This document shows positions 27,354 to 36,258 of a DNA stretch of 64,000 nt, one piece after another. Origin of the DNA: Woeseiaceae bacterium (GTDB taxonomy: Bacteria > Pseudomonadota > Gammaproteobacteria > Steroidobacterales > Woeseiaceae). The position numbers were made by a program, and so were the translations under genes. The notes under the pieces are model-generated. The model had not been told where the DNA came from. It did not search any database and saw only the letters and a program-made list of their open reading frames with translations. Numbering within the stretch: the stretch's first letter is position 1; the number at the start of each line of letters is the position of its first letter. The DNA lies in the NCBI GenBank assembly GCA_024640345.1, contig JAHEFD010000003.1, forward strand, positions 56,620-120,619. The letters run 5' to 3'.

Positions 27354-28724
27354 ATGGAGTGGGTTGCACTGTTGTTATTTGCCGCTGTCATTGTGTTGTT
27401 GCTCGCGGGCTTTCCGGTTGCATTTTCTTTGGGCGGAACGGCTCTCATTTTCGCCTTTGCCGGCGTCATTGGTGGTGGCTTCGAATCTGCTTTCCTTTCC
27501 GGGTTGCCAAGCCGCGTCTTCGGCATCATGACGAATGAGACTTTTATCGCTGTTCCGTTATTCGTATTCATGGGAATCACGCTCGAGCGGGCTCGTATCG
27601 CCGAGGACTTGCTCGAGACGCTCAGCGCGCTCTTTGGATCCTTGCGGGGCGGGCTCGGTATATCCGTGACGGTTGTCGGCATGTTGCTCGCCGCCAGCAC
27701 GGGAATTGTCGGTGCGACAGTCGTAACGATGGGTTTGCTGTCGCTCCCGACCATGTTGAAGCGTGGTTATTCGCCAGAGATTGCTACCGGCACCATATGT
27801 GCCTCCGGGACACTCGGGCAGATCATTCCGCCGTCGATCATTCTCGTCATGCTGGGCGATGTCATGTCCTCTGCCTATCAGTCAGCGCAACTGGCTCGCG
27901 GCAACTTTTCACCGGAGACTGTGTCCGTCGGCGATTTGTTTGCCGGGGCTCTTATTCCGGGCCTGCTCCTGGTGGTGCTGTACGTTGTCTACCTGGTTGT
28001 TATCGCGTTGATCAATCCGGCCTCGATGCCGGCACATGCCACCTCGGCGGAGCGCGTGTCTTTTGGCAGGATTCTCCATGCGCTGGCTCCCCCACTGTTG
28101 CTGATACTCGGTGTGCTTGGTTCGATCCTGGGCGGCTTCGCGACACCGACCGAGGCCGCTGGCGTCGGCGCGATGGGCGCAATGTTGATCGCGCTGCAAA
28201 GGCGCGGTCTGTCTCTCGAACGCCTGCGCGACATCATGCGCGGCACGCTGCGGATCAGCAGCATGGTCTTCATGATCCTTATCGGCGCTTCTGTATTCTC
28301 ACTTGTGTTCCGGGGTTACGGCGGGGACGATGGCGTTCACAGCGTTCTTCAATCACTTCCGGGCGGCGTGATCGGCGCAATGAGTGTTGTGATGCTCGTA
28401 ATGTTTCTCCTCGGCTTCGTCCTCGATTTCATCGAAATTACATTCGTAGTCGTACCCATTGTCGCTCCGGTACTGCTGGTAATGGGGCTCGATCCTGTCT
28501 GGCTTGGCATCATGATCGCGATCAACTTGCAGACTTCGTTCCTGACGCCTCCATTTGGATTTGCGCTTTTTTACCTGCGCGGTGTCGCGCCACCCGAGGT
28601 GACCACCGGTCAGATTTACCGCGGTGTTATTCCTTTTGTCGGCATCCAGATCCTTGCACTGATCATTCTTTCGCTGTTCCCCGACCTTGTTACCTGGTTA
28701 CCTGATCGCCTGTACGGCCAATAA
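27354..28724 (+). CDS. TRAP transporter large permease DctM
   Basis: A 456-residue membrane protein with about 12 helices that moves the substrate with sodium ions. The ATG at 27354 is preceded by the dctQ stop. Seen are the opening AVIVLLLAGFPVAFSLGG, FIAVPLFVFMGITLERARIAEDLL, SGTLGQIIPPSIILV and SFLTPPFGFALFYLRGVAP, all DctM signatures. The partner binding protein is encoded on the other strand just beyond the stop. Confidence 0.94.
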   Translation: MEWVALLLFAAVIVLLLAGFPVAFSLGGTALIFAFAGVIGGGFESAFLSGLPSRVFGIMTNETFIAVPLFVFMGITLERARIAEDLLETLSALFGSLRGGLGISVTVVGMLLAASTGIVGATVVTMGLLSLPTMLKRGYSPEIATGTICASGTLGQIIPPSIILVMLGDVMSSAYQSAQLARGNFSPETVSVGDLFAGALIPGLLLVVLYVVYLVVIALINPASMPAHATSAERVSFGRILHALAPPLLLILGVLGSILGGFATPTEAAGVGAMGAMLIALQRRGLSLERLRDIMRGTLRISSMVFMILIGASVFSLVFRGYGGDDGVHSVLQSLPGGVIGAMSVVMLVMFLLGFVLDFIEITFVVVPIVAPVLLVMGLDPVWLGIMIAINLQTSFLTPPFGFALFYLRGVAPPEVTTGQIYRGVIPFVGIQILALIILSLFPDLVTWLPDRLYGQ

Positions 28725-28891
28725 GCAAAATTAATTTCCGGTGGCCCGTTGCAGGCCCGCGAAATCGTCGTCGTTTTCTGTATTGCGTGGGGGGTTGCAT
28801 CGGGTGAGCAAAGTGGAGCAGCTGGTTAAAGCTATTAGCCGGACCAGCATCAAACGGGCCAAAAGAATTCGGGGTTCGCTTTTCCCTGTGA

Positions 28892-29986
28892 TCAGAGTTC
28901 TCTTGCTTTCAGATAGGCGAGTTCGCTGATGCGATGATACGGCACCACCAGTCGCTGAAACTCGTCAAACGACGCTTTGATTTTGGCGGCGGACTCATCG
29001 GCCTCAGCCATCTCCGTGAGTACTTCTTCGCTTAATTGTTTGAGCAATCGCAGTACGTCATCAGGCAGTTGCCTGAGTTCTACATTAGGGTCAGCTTTTA
29101 TTTGCTCGAGCGCAACCGCGTTGCCCCAGGTGTACTCAGCCATCATGTCATCGTTGATTGCCTGGCAGACAGTCGCGACGACTTCCTGCAGGTCTCCCGG
29201 CAATGAGTTCCACGCATCCTTGTTGACGGTGCACTGGAGCATCGGGCCCATCTCGTGCCAGCCCGGGTAGTAGTAGTAGCGCGCCGCTTTATGCAATCCG
29301 AGCGAGATGTCGTTGTACGGTCCAACCCACTCGGCCGCGTCGATTGAGCCTGTCTGCAAAGCGGTGAAAATTTCGGAGGCCGGTACCGTTACCTGGGTTA
29401 CGCCAGCGCGCTGCATTACCTCACCACCGACGCCCGGGATGCGCATTTTCAGGCCTTTCAGATCCTCGACCGAATTGATTTCCTTGTTGAACCATCCCGC
29501 CATCTGCACGCCGGTGTTGCCCGCCGGGAATGGAATGACGTTGAACGGTTCATAGATTTCCCGCCATAACTCGAGGCCTCCACCGTAATAAAGCCACGCG
29601 TTGATCTCGTGTACGGTCTGGCCAAAAGGCACGGTCGTGAAATACTGGGCAGCGGGCACTTTGCCACGATGGTAATAAGCCGAGTCATGACCCATCTGCA
29701 CGGTCCCGCGGCTGACCGCATCCAGGACTTCGAGCGCCGGTACCAGCTCACCACCGGAAAAAATCTTGATCTTCAACCGCCCGGCCGACGCTGTTTCAAT
29801 TCGCTTTGCCAGGTTTTCGACTCCCACTCCAAGGCCCGGCAGCCCCGGCGGCCAGGAAGTCACGAGGTTCCATTCGAATGTTTCCTGGGAGGCTGCGCCC
29901 TCTGCGGCACAATCCGCGCGTTCCTGCGCGCAAGCGGTCACGCCGGCAGCTGCGGCAAGTCCTGTTACGAATTGTCGTCTCTTCAT
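28892..29986 (-). CDS. TRAP substrate-binding protein, Tat lipoprotein, TakP-like
   Basis: A periplasmic binding protein of 364 residues from MKRRQFVTGLAAAAGVTACA, which combines a twin-arginine motif with a lipobox (VTAC); it is therefore probably exported folded and lipid-anchored. The mature part has FSGGELVPALEVLDAVSRG, FPAGNTGVQMAGWF, LKGLKMRIPGVGGEV and EWVGPYNDISLGLHKAARYYYYPGWHE, closely like TakP-type alpha-keto acid binding proteins. It is convergent with dctQM, which is unusual, and lies 1 kb from tatABC. Confidence 0.9.
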   Translation of the reverse strand: MKRRQFVTGLAAAAGVTACAQERADCAAEGAASQETFEWNLVTSWPPGLPGLGVGVENLAKRIETASAGRLKIKIFSGGELVPALEVLDAVSRGTVQMGHDSAYYHRGKVPAAQYFTTVPFGQTVHEINAWLYYGGGLELWREIYEPFNVIPFPAGNTGVQMAGWFNKEINSVEDLKGLKMRIPGVGGEVMQRAGVTQVTVPASEIFTALQTGSIDAAEWVGPYNDISLGLHKAARYYYYPGWHEMGPMLQCTVNKDAWNSLPGDLQEVVATVCQAINDDMMAEYTWGNAVALEQIKADPNVELRQLPDDVLRLLKQLSEEVLTEMAEADESAAKIKASFDEFQRLVVPYHRISELAYLKAREL

Positions 29987-30189
29987 GTCTTTTTGATGCC
30001 TCAGTGCTTCGTGTCCCGGCCGCCTAGTGTAGAGCGCCCGGAGATAGCTGCAAGGCGTTTTTGCTGGCTGAAATATTCCACTCGCGCCGGATATATGGCG
30101 CATTTTGTATCGAATTGCCCACTAGTGGCATTTTGTCTTGATCGTGGGAGTTATAGATGATTTTTTCCTTTTTCAGGACTTGATAGTGG

Positions 30190-30198
30190 TTATCCACA
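30190..30198 (+). promoter_or_regulatory. Perfect DnaA-box nonamer
   Basis: TTATCCACA matches the consensus DnaA box exactly. Only this one perfect copy was noticed in the window and it stands alone, so it may be a titration or regulatory site or a chance match; it is not an origin. Confidence 0.4.
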
Positions 30199-30212
30199 GG
30201 GCTTCCGGTTGG

Positions 30213-30242
30213 AAAAACGGCCCCGACCGGACGATCGGGGCC
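30213..30242 (-). terminator. Intrinsic terminator on the minus strand
   Basis: Read on the minus strand, GGCCCCGA and TCGGGGCC form a perfect 8-bp GC-rich stem (30219-30242) followed by GTTTTT (30213-30218). No protein gene ends here on that strand, so it implies a non-coding transcript or a leader attenuator for dctP. Confidence 0.65.
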
Positions 30243-30440
30243 TCCCTCCCTGGTGCGAGCAAGCGGATTTACCGGTACCGACCGTCCCTGGGCGGACACC
30301 GCCCGGCCGGCCGTCGCGCCGTGACAACGAACCATGGCTCGGGTGGTCTGCTCACACGAACAGCGTGCCACAGCACAAAAGAGCCGATGCGAGGGGTGAA
30401 TTCCCGGCAAACCGTGACTTTCTGTCGGTGAATCTGCTTG
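30213..30440 (-). ncRNA. Candidate structured RNA upstream of dctP
   Basis: A GC-rich, gene-free segment ends in the terminator at 30213-30242. On the minus strand GUGUGAGCA (30357-30349) can pair over 9 positions with UGCUCGCAC (30261-30253), enclosing a 6-bp GGGCGG/CCGCCC hairpin at 30290-30304. No match to 6S, 4.5S, tmRNA or RNase P RNA was recognised by eye. The 5' end is a guess. It could be an independent small RNA or a long leader controlling dctP. Confidence 0.4.
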
Positions 30441-30503
30441 GCAATGCCTCATTCACCGGTATCATGGCCGGCCGCGGTTCCTTGGGATATGAAAGCCCGG
30501 ACG

Positions 30504-30941
30504 ATGATTGCCCTGATACAGAGAGTCAGCGAAGCCAGCGTAACGGTAGACGACGTTATAATTGGTGCCATCCAGCGCGGGCTGCTGGTTTTGCTGGCGG
30601 TACAGCCTGAGGACAACGGGACCACCGCGGCGCGCCTCGCGGAGCGGGTCCTGACATACCGCGTATTTCCTGATAATGACGACCGCATGAATCGAAGCCT
30701 GCTGGACGAGGGCCTGGAGCTGCTCGCCGTACCCCAGTTCACGCTGGCGGCAGACACACGGAAGGGAACTCGCGCCAGTTTCACCCGTGCTGCTCCTCCC
30801 GAGGCCGGCGCCAGGTATTTCGACCGGTTCGTCGAGGAGTGCGGGAAAAAACTCGCAAGTGTTGAAACGGGCAAATTCGGCGCAAATATGCAGGTAAAGC
30901 TGATCAATGACGGACCGGTCACTTTCTGGCTCGAGGCGTGA
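30504..30941 (+). CDS. dtd: D-aminoacyl-tRNA deacylase
   Basis: Hydrolyses D-aminoacyl-tRNAs and glycyl-tRNA(Ala), a proofreading step outside the ribosome. MIALIQRVSEASVTVDD at 30504 is the family N-terminus (145 residues, standard length); an ATG at 30489 is an alternative. PQFTLAADTRKGTRASF and the C-terminal NDGPVTFWLEA with the Gly-cisPro motif are present. It is followed by tatABC. Confidence 0.95.
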   Translation: MIALIQRVSEASVTVDDVIIGAIQRGLLVLLAVQPEDNGTTAARLAERVLTYRVFPDNDDRMNRSLLDEGLELLAVPQFTLAADTRKGTRASFTRAAPPEAGARYFDRFVEECGKKLASVETGKFGANMQVKLINDGPVTFWLEA

Positions 30942-30989
30942 CTTTCGACCAGTTTTGTTGCGCTTACGCCTGTATCATGATCATAATTC

Positions 30990-31008
30990 GACCCCGCTTG
31001 CCGGGGTC
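30990..31008 (+). promoter_or_regulatory. Hairpin in the dtd-tatA interval
   Basis: GACCCCG (30990-30996), loop CTTGC and CGGGGTC (31002-31008) form a perfect 7-bp stem without a following T-run. A second small GGGGC/GCCCC stem follows just before the tatA ribosome binding site. TGTATCAT at 30971-30978 is a possible extended -10 for tatA upstream of it. Confidence 0.4.
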
Positions 31009-31050
31009 TTGAGAGAAAATTGAGGGGCAACGCCCCGGGAGATTAAAGAC

Positions 31051-31287
31051 ATGTTGTCCAATGTCAGTATCTGGCAGTTATTGATTGTTTTAGTAATCGT
31101 TATTGCCATCTTCGGCACCAAGAAGCTCAAAACGATCGGCTCCGACGTCGGCAGTGCCGTCAAGGGATTTCGTTCTGCGATGAACGATGCCGACAAGGAG
31201 CCCACAGGGAAGCTTGGCGACAAGTCCGAAGACGCAAGTTTTGACACAACGCCTGCCGAAGAACCCACCAAAGAAAACCACGGTTAG
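31051..31287 (+). CDS. tatA: Sec-independent translocase subunit TatA
   Basis: The pore-forming subunit of the twin-arginine translocase. The 78-residue protein has an N-terminal membrane helix ([15 protein letters not shown]), the hinge [21 protein letters not shown], an amphipathic helix and an acidic tail. A CGGGAG ribosome binding site precedes the ATG. First of tatABC. Confidence 0.95.
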   Translation: MLSNVSIWQLLIVLVIVIAIFGTKKLKTIGSDVGSAVKGFRSAMNDADKEPTGKLGDKSEDASFDTTPAEEPTKENHG

Positions 31288-31335
31288 CCCCAGATGAAAA
31301 TGGATCAGGCACCGTCACCGGGCCGGTAATTCACC

Positions 31336-31794
31336 ATGTTTGGAATCGGCGGCCAGGAACTGATCCTGTTGATGATTATCGGGCTCGTTGTCCTGGGTCC
31401 CGAGCGCTTGCCACGCATTGCCAATCAGCTTGGCGGGTGGCTTGGCCAGGCGCGGCGGATGACGCGGGTAATGAAACGACAGCTCGAAGAAGAGCTTGAT
31501 CTCAACAAAAGCCCGACCATAAAGCCACCACCTTCTCGCGAACCATCGCAACAACCACCGAAGAATACGGCTGCGGAAACCGGCCACGCTGTGCCACGCG
31601 ATGACGACGATTACTCGCCCGAACACGCGCTGGACGAAGCCGGCACAGGTGTCGGCGACGAAGTCTATGACGATGAGTCAGACCTTGCCGTGAGCGAGGC
31701 AGATCGCAATGCGGTTTCTTCCGGCACCGGGGAAGATGCCGTGCAGCGCGACGAGCCTGCGGACGACCAGGCCAGCGAGAAGGCAACGCCGTGA
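31336..31794 (+). CDS. tatB: Sec-independent translocase subunit TatB
   Basis: Forms the receptor complex with TatC for twin-arginine signal peptides. Its 152 residues begin MFGIGGQELILLMIIGLVVLGPERLP, the TatB signature with the helix and the conserved Glu and GPERLP hinge, and continue in a long amphipathic then acidic, proline-rich tail. It overlaps tatC by 4 nt. Confidence 0.95.
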   Translation: MFGIGGQELILLMIIGLVVLGPERLPRIANQLGGWLGQARRMTRVMKRQLEEELDLNKSPTIKPPPSREPSQQPPKNTAAETGHAVPRDDDDYSPEHALDEAGTGVGDEVYDDESDLAVSEADRNAVSSGTGEDAVQRDEPADDQASEKATP

Positions 31795-32579
31795 CAGAGA
31801 ACGCAAATGCTGCGGCAGACACGTCAGAGGAAGAGCTGGCTGAAGGTACGCTGCTGTCTCACCTGATTGAGTTACGTGGGCGACTGTTGAAGATCACGTT
31901 GGCAGTCGTCGTAATTTTCGTCTGCCTGATTCCGTGGGCATCGGACATATTTGTGCTCGCATCCAGGCCGCTGGTGTCTGTCCTGCCAGGTGGAAAAATG
32001 ATCGCGACCGAGGTTGCCTCGCCGTTGCTCACACCGTTCAAGCTAACTTTTTTTGTGGCGCTATTCGCTGCAATGCCCGTAGTGCTGTATCAAATCTGGG
32101 CTTTCGTTGCGCCCGGTCTCTACAAGAAAGAAAAACACTTCGCCATGCCCCTGCTGGCGACGAGCATTGTTCTTTTCTACGTCGGGGTAGCGTTTGCCTA
32201 CTATCTCGTTTTTCCGCTGATATTTAAATTCTTTACCGGTATCGCACCCCAGGGAGTCGAGGTCCAGACGGATATCTCGAAATATCTCGATTTTATTACG
32301 ACGATAATTTTCGCTTTTGGACTCGCATTCGAAGTGCCTATCGCGACGGTGCTGGTTGTCTGGACCGGCTTGACTAGTCCGGCCAAGCTTGCCAGCGCGC
32401 GGCCATATGTTTTTCTCGGCGCGTTTGTCGTCGGCATGTTCCTGACGCCGCCGGACGTCATCAGCCAGACACTGCTCGCTGTGCCGGTTTATCTGCTGTT
32501 CGAACTCGGCATCCTGATGTCAAAGATATTCGTCATCAGGAAAAATGACGATGATGAAGAGGATGCGGAGGCAACCTAG
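31791..32579 (+). CDS. tatC: Sec-independent translocase subunit TatC
   Basis: The signal-peptide receptor of the Tat system, 262 residues with six transmembrane helices. LSHLIELRGRLLKI is the conserved cytoplasmic N-terminus, followed by the periplasmic FKLTFFVALFAAMPVVLYQIWAFVAPGLYKKEK region and the FGLAFEVPI segment. The start lies in the tatB stop. At least one predicted Tat substrate, the DctP-like lipoprotein, is encoded nearby. Confidence 0.96.
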   Translation: MTENANAAADTSEEELAEGTLLSHLIELRGRLLKITLAVVVIFVCLIPWASDIFVLASRPLVSVLPGGKMIATEVASPLLTPFKLTFFVALFAAMPVVLYQIWAFVAPGLYKKEKHFAMPLLATSIVLFYVGVAFAYYLVFPLIFKFFTGIAPQGVEVQTDISKYLDFITTIIFAFGLAFEVPIATVLVVWTGLTSPAKLASARPYVFLGAFVVGMFLTPPDVISQTLLAVPVYLLFELGILMSKIFVIRKNDDDEEDAEAT

Positions 32580-32655
32580 CATTCACCAGCCTCGATGAGG
32601 CAGGTTCGGCAGCTGCATTTTGCGGACCACAAGCCGGCTTCGACAATAGAGCTGA

Positions 32656-34152
32656 TCAGGCTTCAATGAACTCCTCCCAGTCGCCCTTTACGGGCTTGGC
32701 TGTAAGCAGGCTCGCGACGACAAGCGTAGTAACTGAAACGATCAAAGCCGGGATGGCAATGTAGTCCGTGTCCATCGGGAACGAGATCCCGAGCAGGTTC
32801 AATCCTTCCGCGCTCTCCTTGTAAATTGAGTTCAGCACCGCAATCACGATCACCGTCAACATCCCGGCTGCGATGGATGCGACACCACCGAAACGGGTAA
32901 CGCGCTTCCAGAAGAATGCCGCCAGCAGGGGCGGTGCCAGCGAGGCACCGATCATCGTGTAGGACATTAAGGCCATCTCGAGAATCGTATCGAACTGGCT
33001 CATCATCAGGTAAGCCAGCAGTCCAATAACGACGATACATACTCGCTGTATCCAGACAACCTGCGCTGGTGCCGCGTCTTTAAAGAGGAAGGCCTGCAAA
33101 ATATCGCGCGTCACATTCGTTGACGTCACCATCAGGAACGTGTTGCCCGTCGAAATTACGATTGCGGCGCCGGCGGCCAGAAGCAGTGAACCTATAACGA
33201 CGGGTAATTGCTCAAATCCGATTCGGAGAATGATCTCTTCTGCCATTGCGCGATCGATGCTGCCATCCGCCAGGAAGAACCTCGGATCGTCCGCGTAAAT
33301 CGCAAAGCCAACCAGCGCGATCAACATCATCAGGGTTTCAACCAGGACGACCCCTATGAACATGCCCATCACGGCTTTGCGGGCATTTTGCTCGTTATCG
33401 GCCGAGGAAAATTTCTGATAAATGCTGCTCTCGCTCAAAAGCAACAGGAACGTCGGCAGCGCAATGCCAATAACCCATATGAAATCATGGCCCCCCATCG
33501 CGGATAAATGACTGGGCTCTGTCTGCTGGATGGTCGTGATGACGGCATCCACGCCGCCGTGGCTGCTGATCGCGAACGGCAAAGTCACGACCATCGCGAG
33601 CAACATGATGCTGCCGTTGAATATGTCGATCGACACGATGGAGACCATGCCGGCCAGGACGGTGAATCCAACGATTAGCAAGGCCGCGATGATCATGCCT
33701 GTTTCCGGGGAGATTGAACCATCGGACAAAATCGCGATGAAACGCCCGCCGCCTTTGAACTGGTAACCGGCGATGACCATGTACGCGATGATGATTGTGA
33801 TCGTGCCAAGGACTTTTGCCAGCTGGTTGTAGCGTTTTTCGAGGAGGTCGGTCAGCGTATATTGTGCGATGCGCCGAACGCGTGCCGCGATGCTGTAGAT
33901 GACGAGAATGCCCACCCAGGCACCGGCCGAGAACCACAACTCCGAGACGCCGGTTCGAAACGTCAGTCCCGCCGTGCCAAAGAGGCTTCCTGAACCAATC
34001 CACGTACAGACCAGCGTAGCGACGAGCATGTAGACCGGGACGCTTCGACCCGCCACCATGAAATCGTCAGCCGATTTAACCGTGCGACTCTTGTAAACGC
34101 TGATGCCCAGCAGCATCAGTACATAGGCAACAACGACAGCGGCATAGATCAT
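32656..34152 (-). CDS. Sodium:solute symporter (SSS family)
   Basis: A 498-residue inner-membrane protein with about 13 helices. The N-terminus YKSRTVKSADDFMVAGRSVP and the following WIGSGSLFGTAGLTFRTGVS are characteristic of the SSS (PutP/PanF) family, as is TLTDLLEKRYNQLAKVLG. The substrate cannot be told from the sequence. It is divergent from the OPT transporter gene, with about 170 nt between them. Confidence 0.88.
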   Translation of the reverse strand: MIYAAVVVAYVLMLLGISVYKSRTVKSADDFMVAGRSVPVYMLVATLVCTWIGSGSLFGTAGLTFRTGVSELWFSAGAWVGILVIYSIAARVRRIAQYTLTDLLEKRYNQLAKVLGTITIIIAYMVIAGYQFKGGGRFIAILSDGSISPETGMIIAALLIVGFTVLAGMVSIVSIDIFNGSIMLLAMVVTLPFAISSHGGVDAVITTIQQTEPSHLSAMGGHDFIWVIGIALPTFLLLLSESSIYQKFSSADNEQNARKAVMGMFIGVVLVETLMMLIALVGFAIYADDPRFFLADGSIDRAMAEEIILRIGFEQLPVVIGSLLLAAGAAIVISTGNTFLMVTSTNVTRDILQAFLFKDAAPAQVVWIQRVCIVVIGLLAYLMMSQFDTILEMALMSYTMIGASLAPPLLAAFFWKRVTRFGGVASIAAGMLTVIVIAVLNSIYKESAEGLNLLGISFPMDTDYIAIPALIVSVTTLVVASLLTAKPVKGDWEEFIEA

Positions 34153-34323
34153 GTGCGATCCTCATTAATTGGCTGGGCCAAAGGTACCATAACAATCGCC
34201 ACATCCCGCACCGGTCCGAATAGGCTTTGCTGTATCATTTGGCTAAAATGCCAGCTCGCTGCCGAAAACATACGGACGACGGCAGGAGATCAAAAAACAT
34301 CAGAATAAGAACCGGAGAGGCCC

Positions 34324-36249
34324 ATGAATTCACCGCCCGTCCTGCCGCAACTTACTGTCAAGGCTATCCTGCTTGGCATCATTCTATCCGCCGTTCTTGC
34401 TGGGGCGAATGCCTACCTCGGCCTCTTTGCCGGTCTGACCGTTTCCGCATCGATTCCGGCGGCGGTTATATCGATGGCCATTCTCAGGATGTTCAAGACA
34501 TCGAATATTCTTGAGAACAACATCGTTCAGACAGCCGCTTCTGCCGGCGAATCGCTCGCTGCAGGTGTGATATTCACGATGCCGGCACTAATCATATTTG
34601 GTTACTGGGACGTATTCGATTACTGGTGGGTAACGGCAATTGCCGGCATTGGTGGATTGCTTGGCGTCATGTTCACCATCCCGCTGCGCCGCTCCATGAT
34701 CGTCGAGCAAGAGCTTGCTTACCCGGAGGGAAAGGCGACGGCAGAGGTCCTTAAAGTCGGGGACGATTCTTCCGGCGGAATCAGGTTCCTCGCGCTCGCC
34801 GCAATTACCGGCGCGTTGATCAAGTTTTTATCGACGGGTCTGCATGTTTTGACCGGAACCGCCCAGGTGGCCCGATATTTCGGTGGTTCTACAATCGGCT
34901 ATCTCGGCACGAACCTGTCGCCGGCGCTGATCAGTGTTGGTTTCATCGTCGGCCTGAACATTTCCGTGCTCATTTTTGCCGGTGGTGCAATCTCCTGGTA
35001 TGTCGGCATTCCGATTTTTTCGACTTTTTTCCTGGATCACAGCCCCGACCTTGCGGCACTTTATGCCGCCGGTGAAAGCGCCGAGGATCTTGCCGGCGCC
35101 ATTTGGAGCCAGCAGATTCGTTACCTGGGCGTGGGATCGATGGTCGTCGGGGGTGTTTGGGCACTGATTTCCATGCGTGAATCACTGCTCGGCGGCATCA
35201 AGAGCGGGCTCGCCCAATACAAGACCGGCTCTGCAGCCACAACCAGCCACACCGAGCAGGACATACCGATGAATTTCGTGCTGATTGGTATTGCGCTGTT
35301 TGTCATTCCGATCTTCATTCTCTACCAGAATATCGTCGCGAATTTCGGTGTCAGCCTCGCTATGACGCTGATCATGGTTGTGGCCGGGTTCCTGTTTTCT
35401 TCCGTTGCCGGATACATGGCGGGTCTCGTCGGCTCTTCGAACAACCCTATTTCAGGCATCACGATCGCAACGATACTTTTCGCCTCGCTCGTACTGCTGG
35501 CAATGATGGGCGCGGATTCGACCGTCGGCCCGTCCGCGGCCATCATGATCGGCGCTGTCGTATGCTGTGCGGCAGCGATTGCCGGCGATAACATGCAGGA
35601 CCTGAAAGCCGGTTACATCCTTGGGGCCACCCCCTGGAAACAGCAGGTCATGCAGGGTGTCGGCGTGATTTCTTCGGTGCTGGTGATTGCACCAATCCTC
35701 AACCTGCTGCTGCAGGCTTATGGCATCGGCGTGCCAACTGCCGAGCATCCAAATTCACTCGCCGCACCACAGGCAACCCTGATGGCATCAGTCGCGCAGG
35801 GCGTCTTTCACGGCGGGTTACCGTGGACAATGGCCTTTATTGGCGCGGGCGTGGGCGTGCTGGTCATTATTTGCGATGAGGTGTTGAAGTCGAAAGGCTC
35901 GTCGTTCCGCATGCCGGTACTCGCCGTCGCCGTCGGCATCTACCTGCCACTGGAACTCTCGTCGGCCATCCTGATCGGCGGTCTTGTCGCGCACTTTGCT
36001 GCCAAGGTTCATGCGAAACGCGGTGTTGACGGTGAAAAGAGCATGCGTCACGGCATGCTGTTCGCCGCCGGGCTTATTACCGGCGAAGCACTGGTTGGCA
36101 TCCTGATGGCAATTCCTATCGTCCTGACAGAAGACCAGGACGTGCTTGCAGTAGGTGAGTCATTGCAATTCGGTGGTAGCGTTGGCCTGGTCGTTATCGG
36201 TCTCGTTTGCATCTGGATGTATCGCGTCGCGTCAGCCAAATCGTCGTAG
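34324..36249 (+). CDS. OPT family transporter
   Basis: A 641-residue protein with about 15 membrane helices. LTVKAILLGIILSAVLAGANAYLGLFAGLTVSASIPAAVISMAIL and ENNIVQTAASAGESLAAGVIFTMPALI are the opening signatures of the oligopeptide transporter family; GSSNNPISGITIATI and DNMQDLKAGYILGATPWKQQ occur later. Bacterial members may carry peptides or metal chelates. A GGAGAGG ribosome binding site precedes the ATG, and the HerA-like gene follows after 9 nt. Confidence 0.9.
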   Translation: MNSPPVLPQLTVKAILLGIILSAVLAGANAYLGLFAGLTVSASIPAAVISMAILRMFKTSNILENNIVQTAASAGESLAAGVIFTMPALIIFGYWDVFDYWWVTAIAGIGGLLGVMFTIPLRRSMIVEQELAYPEGKATAEVLKVGDDSSGGIRFLALAAITGALIKFLSTGLHVLTGTAQVARYFGGSTIGYLGTNLSPALISVGFIVGLNISVLIFAGGAISWYVGIPIFSTFFLDHSPDLAALYAAGESAEDLAGAIWSQQIRYLGVGSMVVGGVWALISMRESLLGGIKSGLAQYKTGSAATTSHTEQDIPMNFVLIGIALFVIPIFILYQNIVANFGVSLAMTLIMVVAGFLFSSVAGYMAGLVGSSNNPISGITIATILFASLVLLAMMGADSTVGPSAAIMIGAVVCCAAAIAGDNMQDLKAGYILGATPWKQQVMQGVGVISSVLVIAPILNLLLQAYGIGVPTAEHPNSLAAPQATLMASVAQGVFHGGLPWTMAFIGAGVGVLVIICDEVLKSKGSSFRMPVLAVAVGIYLPLELSSAILIGGLVAHFAAKVHAKRGVDGEKSMRHGMLFAAGLITGEALVGILMAIPIVLTEDQDVLAVGESLQFGGSVGLVVIGLVCIWMYRVASAKSS

Positions 36250-36258
36250 TACGAACCC

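Larger units (their letters stand above)
29987..30503. other. 517-nt interval between divergent dctP and dtd
   Basis: No convincing gene. It holds AT-rich sequence at 30150-30180, probably the dctP promoter region, a DnaA-box nonamer at 30190-30198, and a GC-rich structured segment ending in a minus-strand terminator, listed separately as a candidate RNA. Confidence 0.5.

Noticed and set aside
27797..28705. 302-residue second frame within dctM
   Set aside because: Arg- and Cys-rich sequence typical of a shifted frame; dctM is strongly supported.
28741..28929. 62-residue frame between dctM and dctP
   Set aside because: Basic composition, no ribosome binding site and no recognisable domain.
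30190..30198. Replication origin at the DnaA box
   Set aside because: A single box without a cluster or dnaA/dnaN; the origin is expected beyond the recF end of the window.
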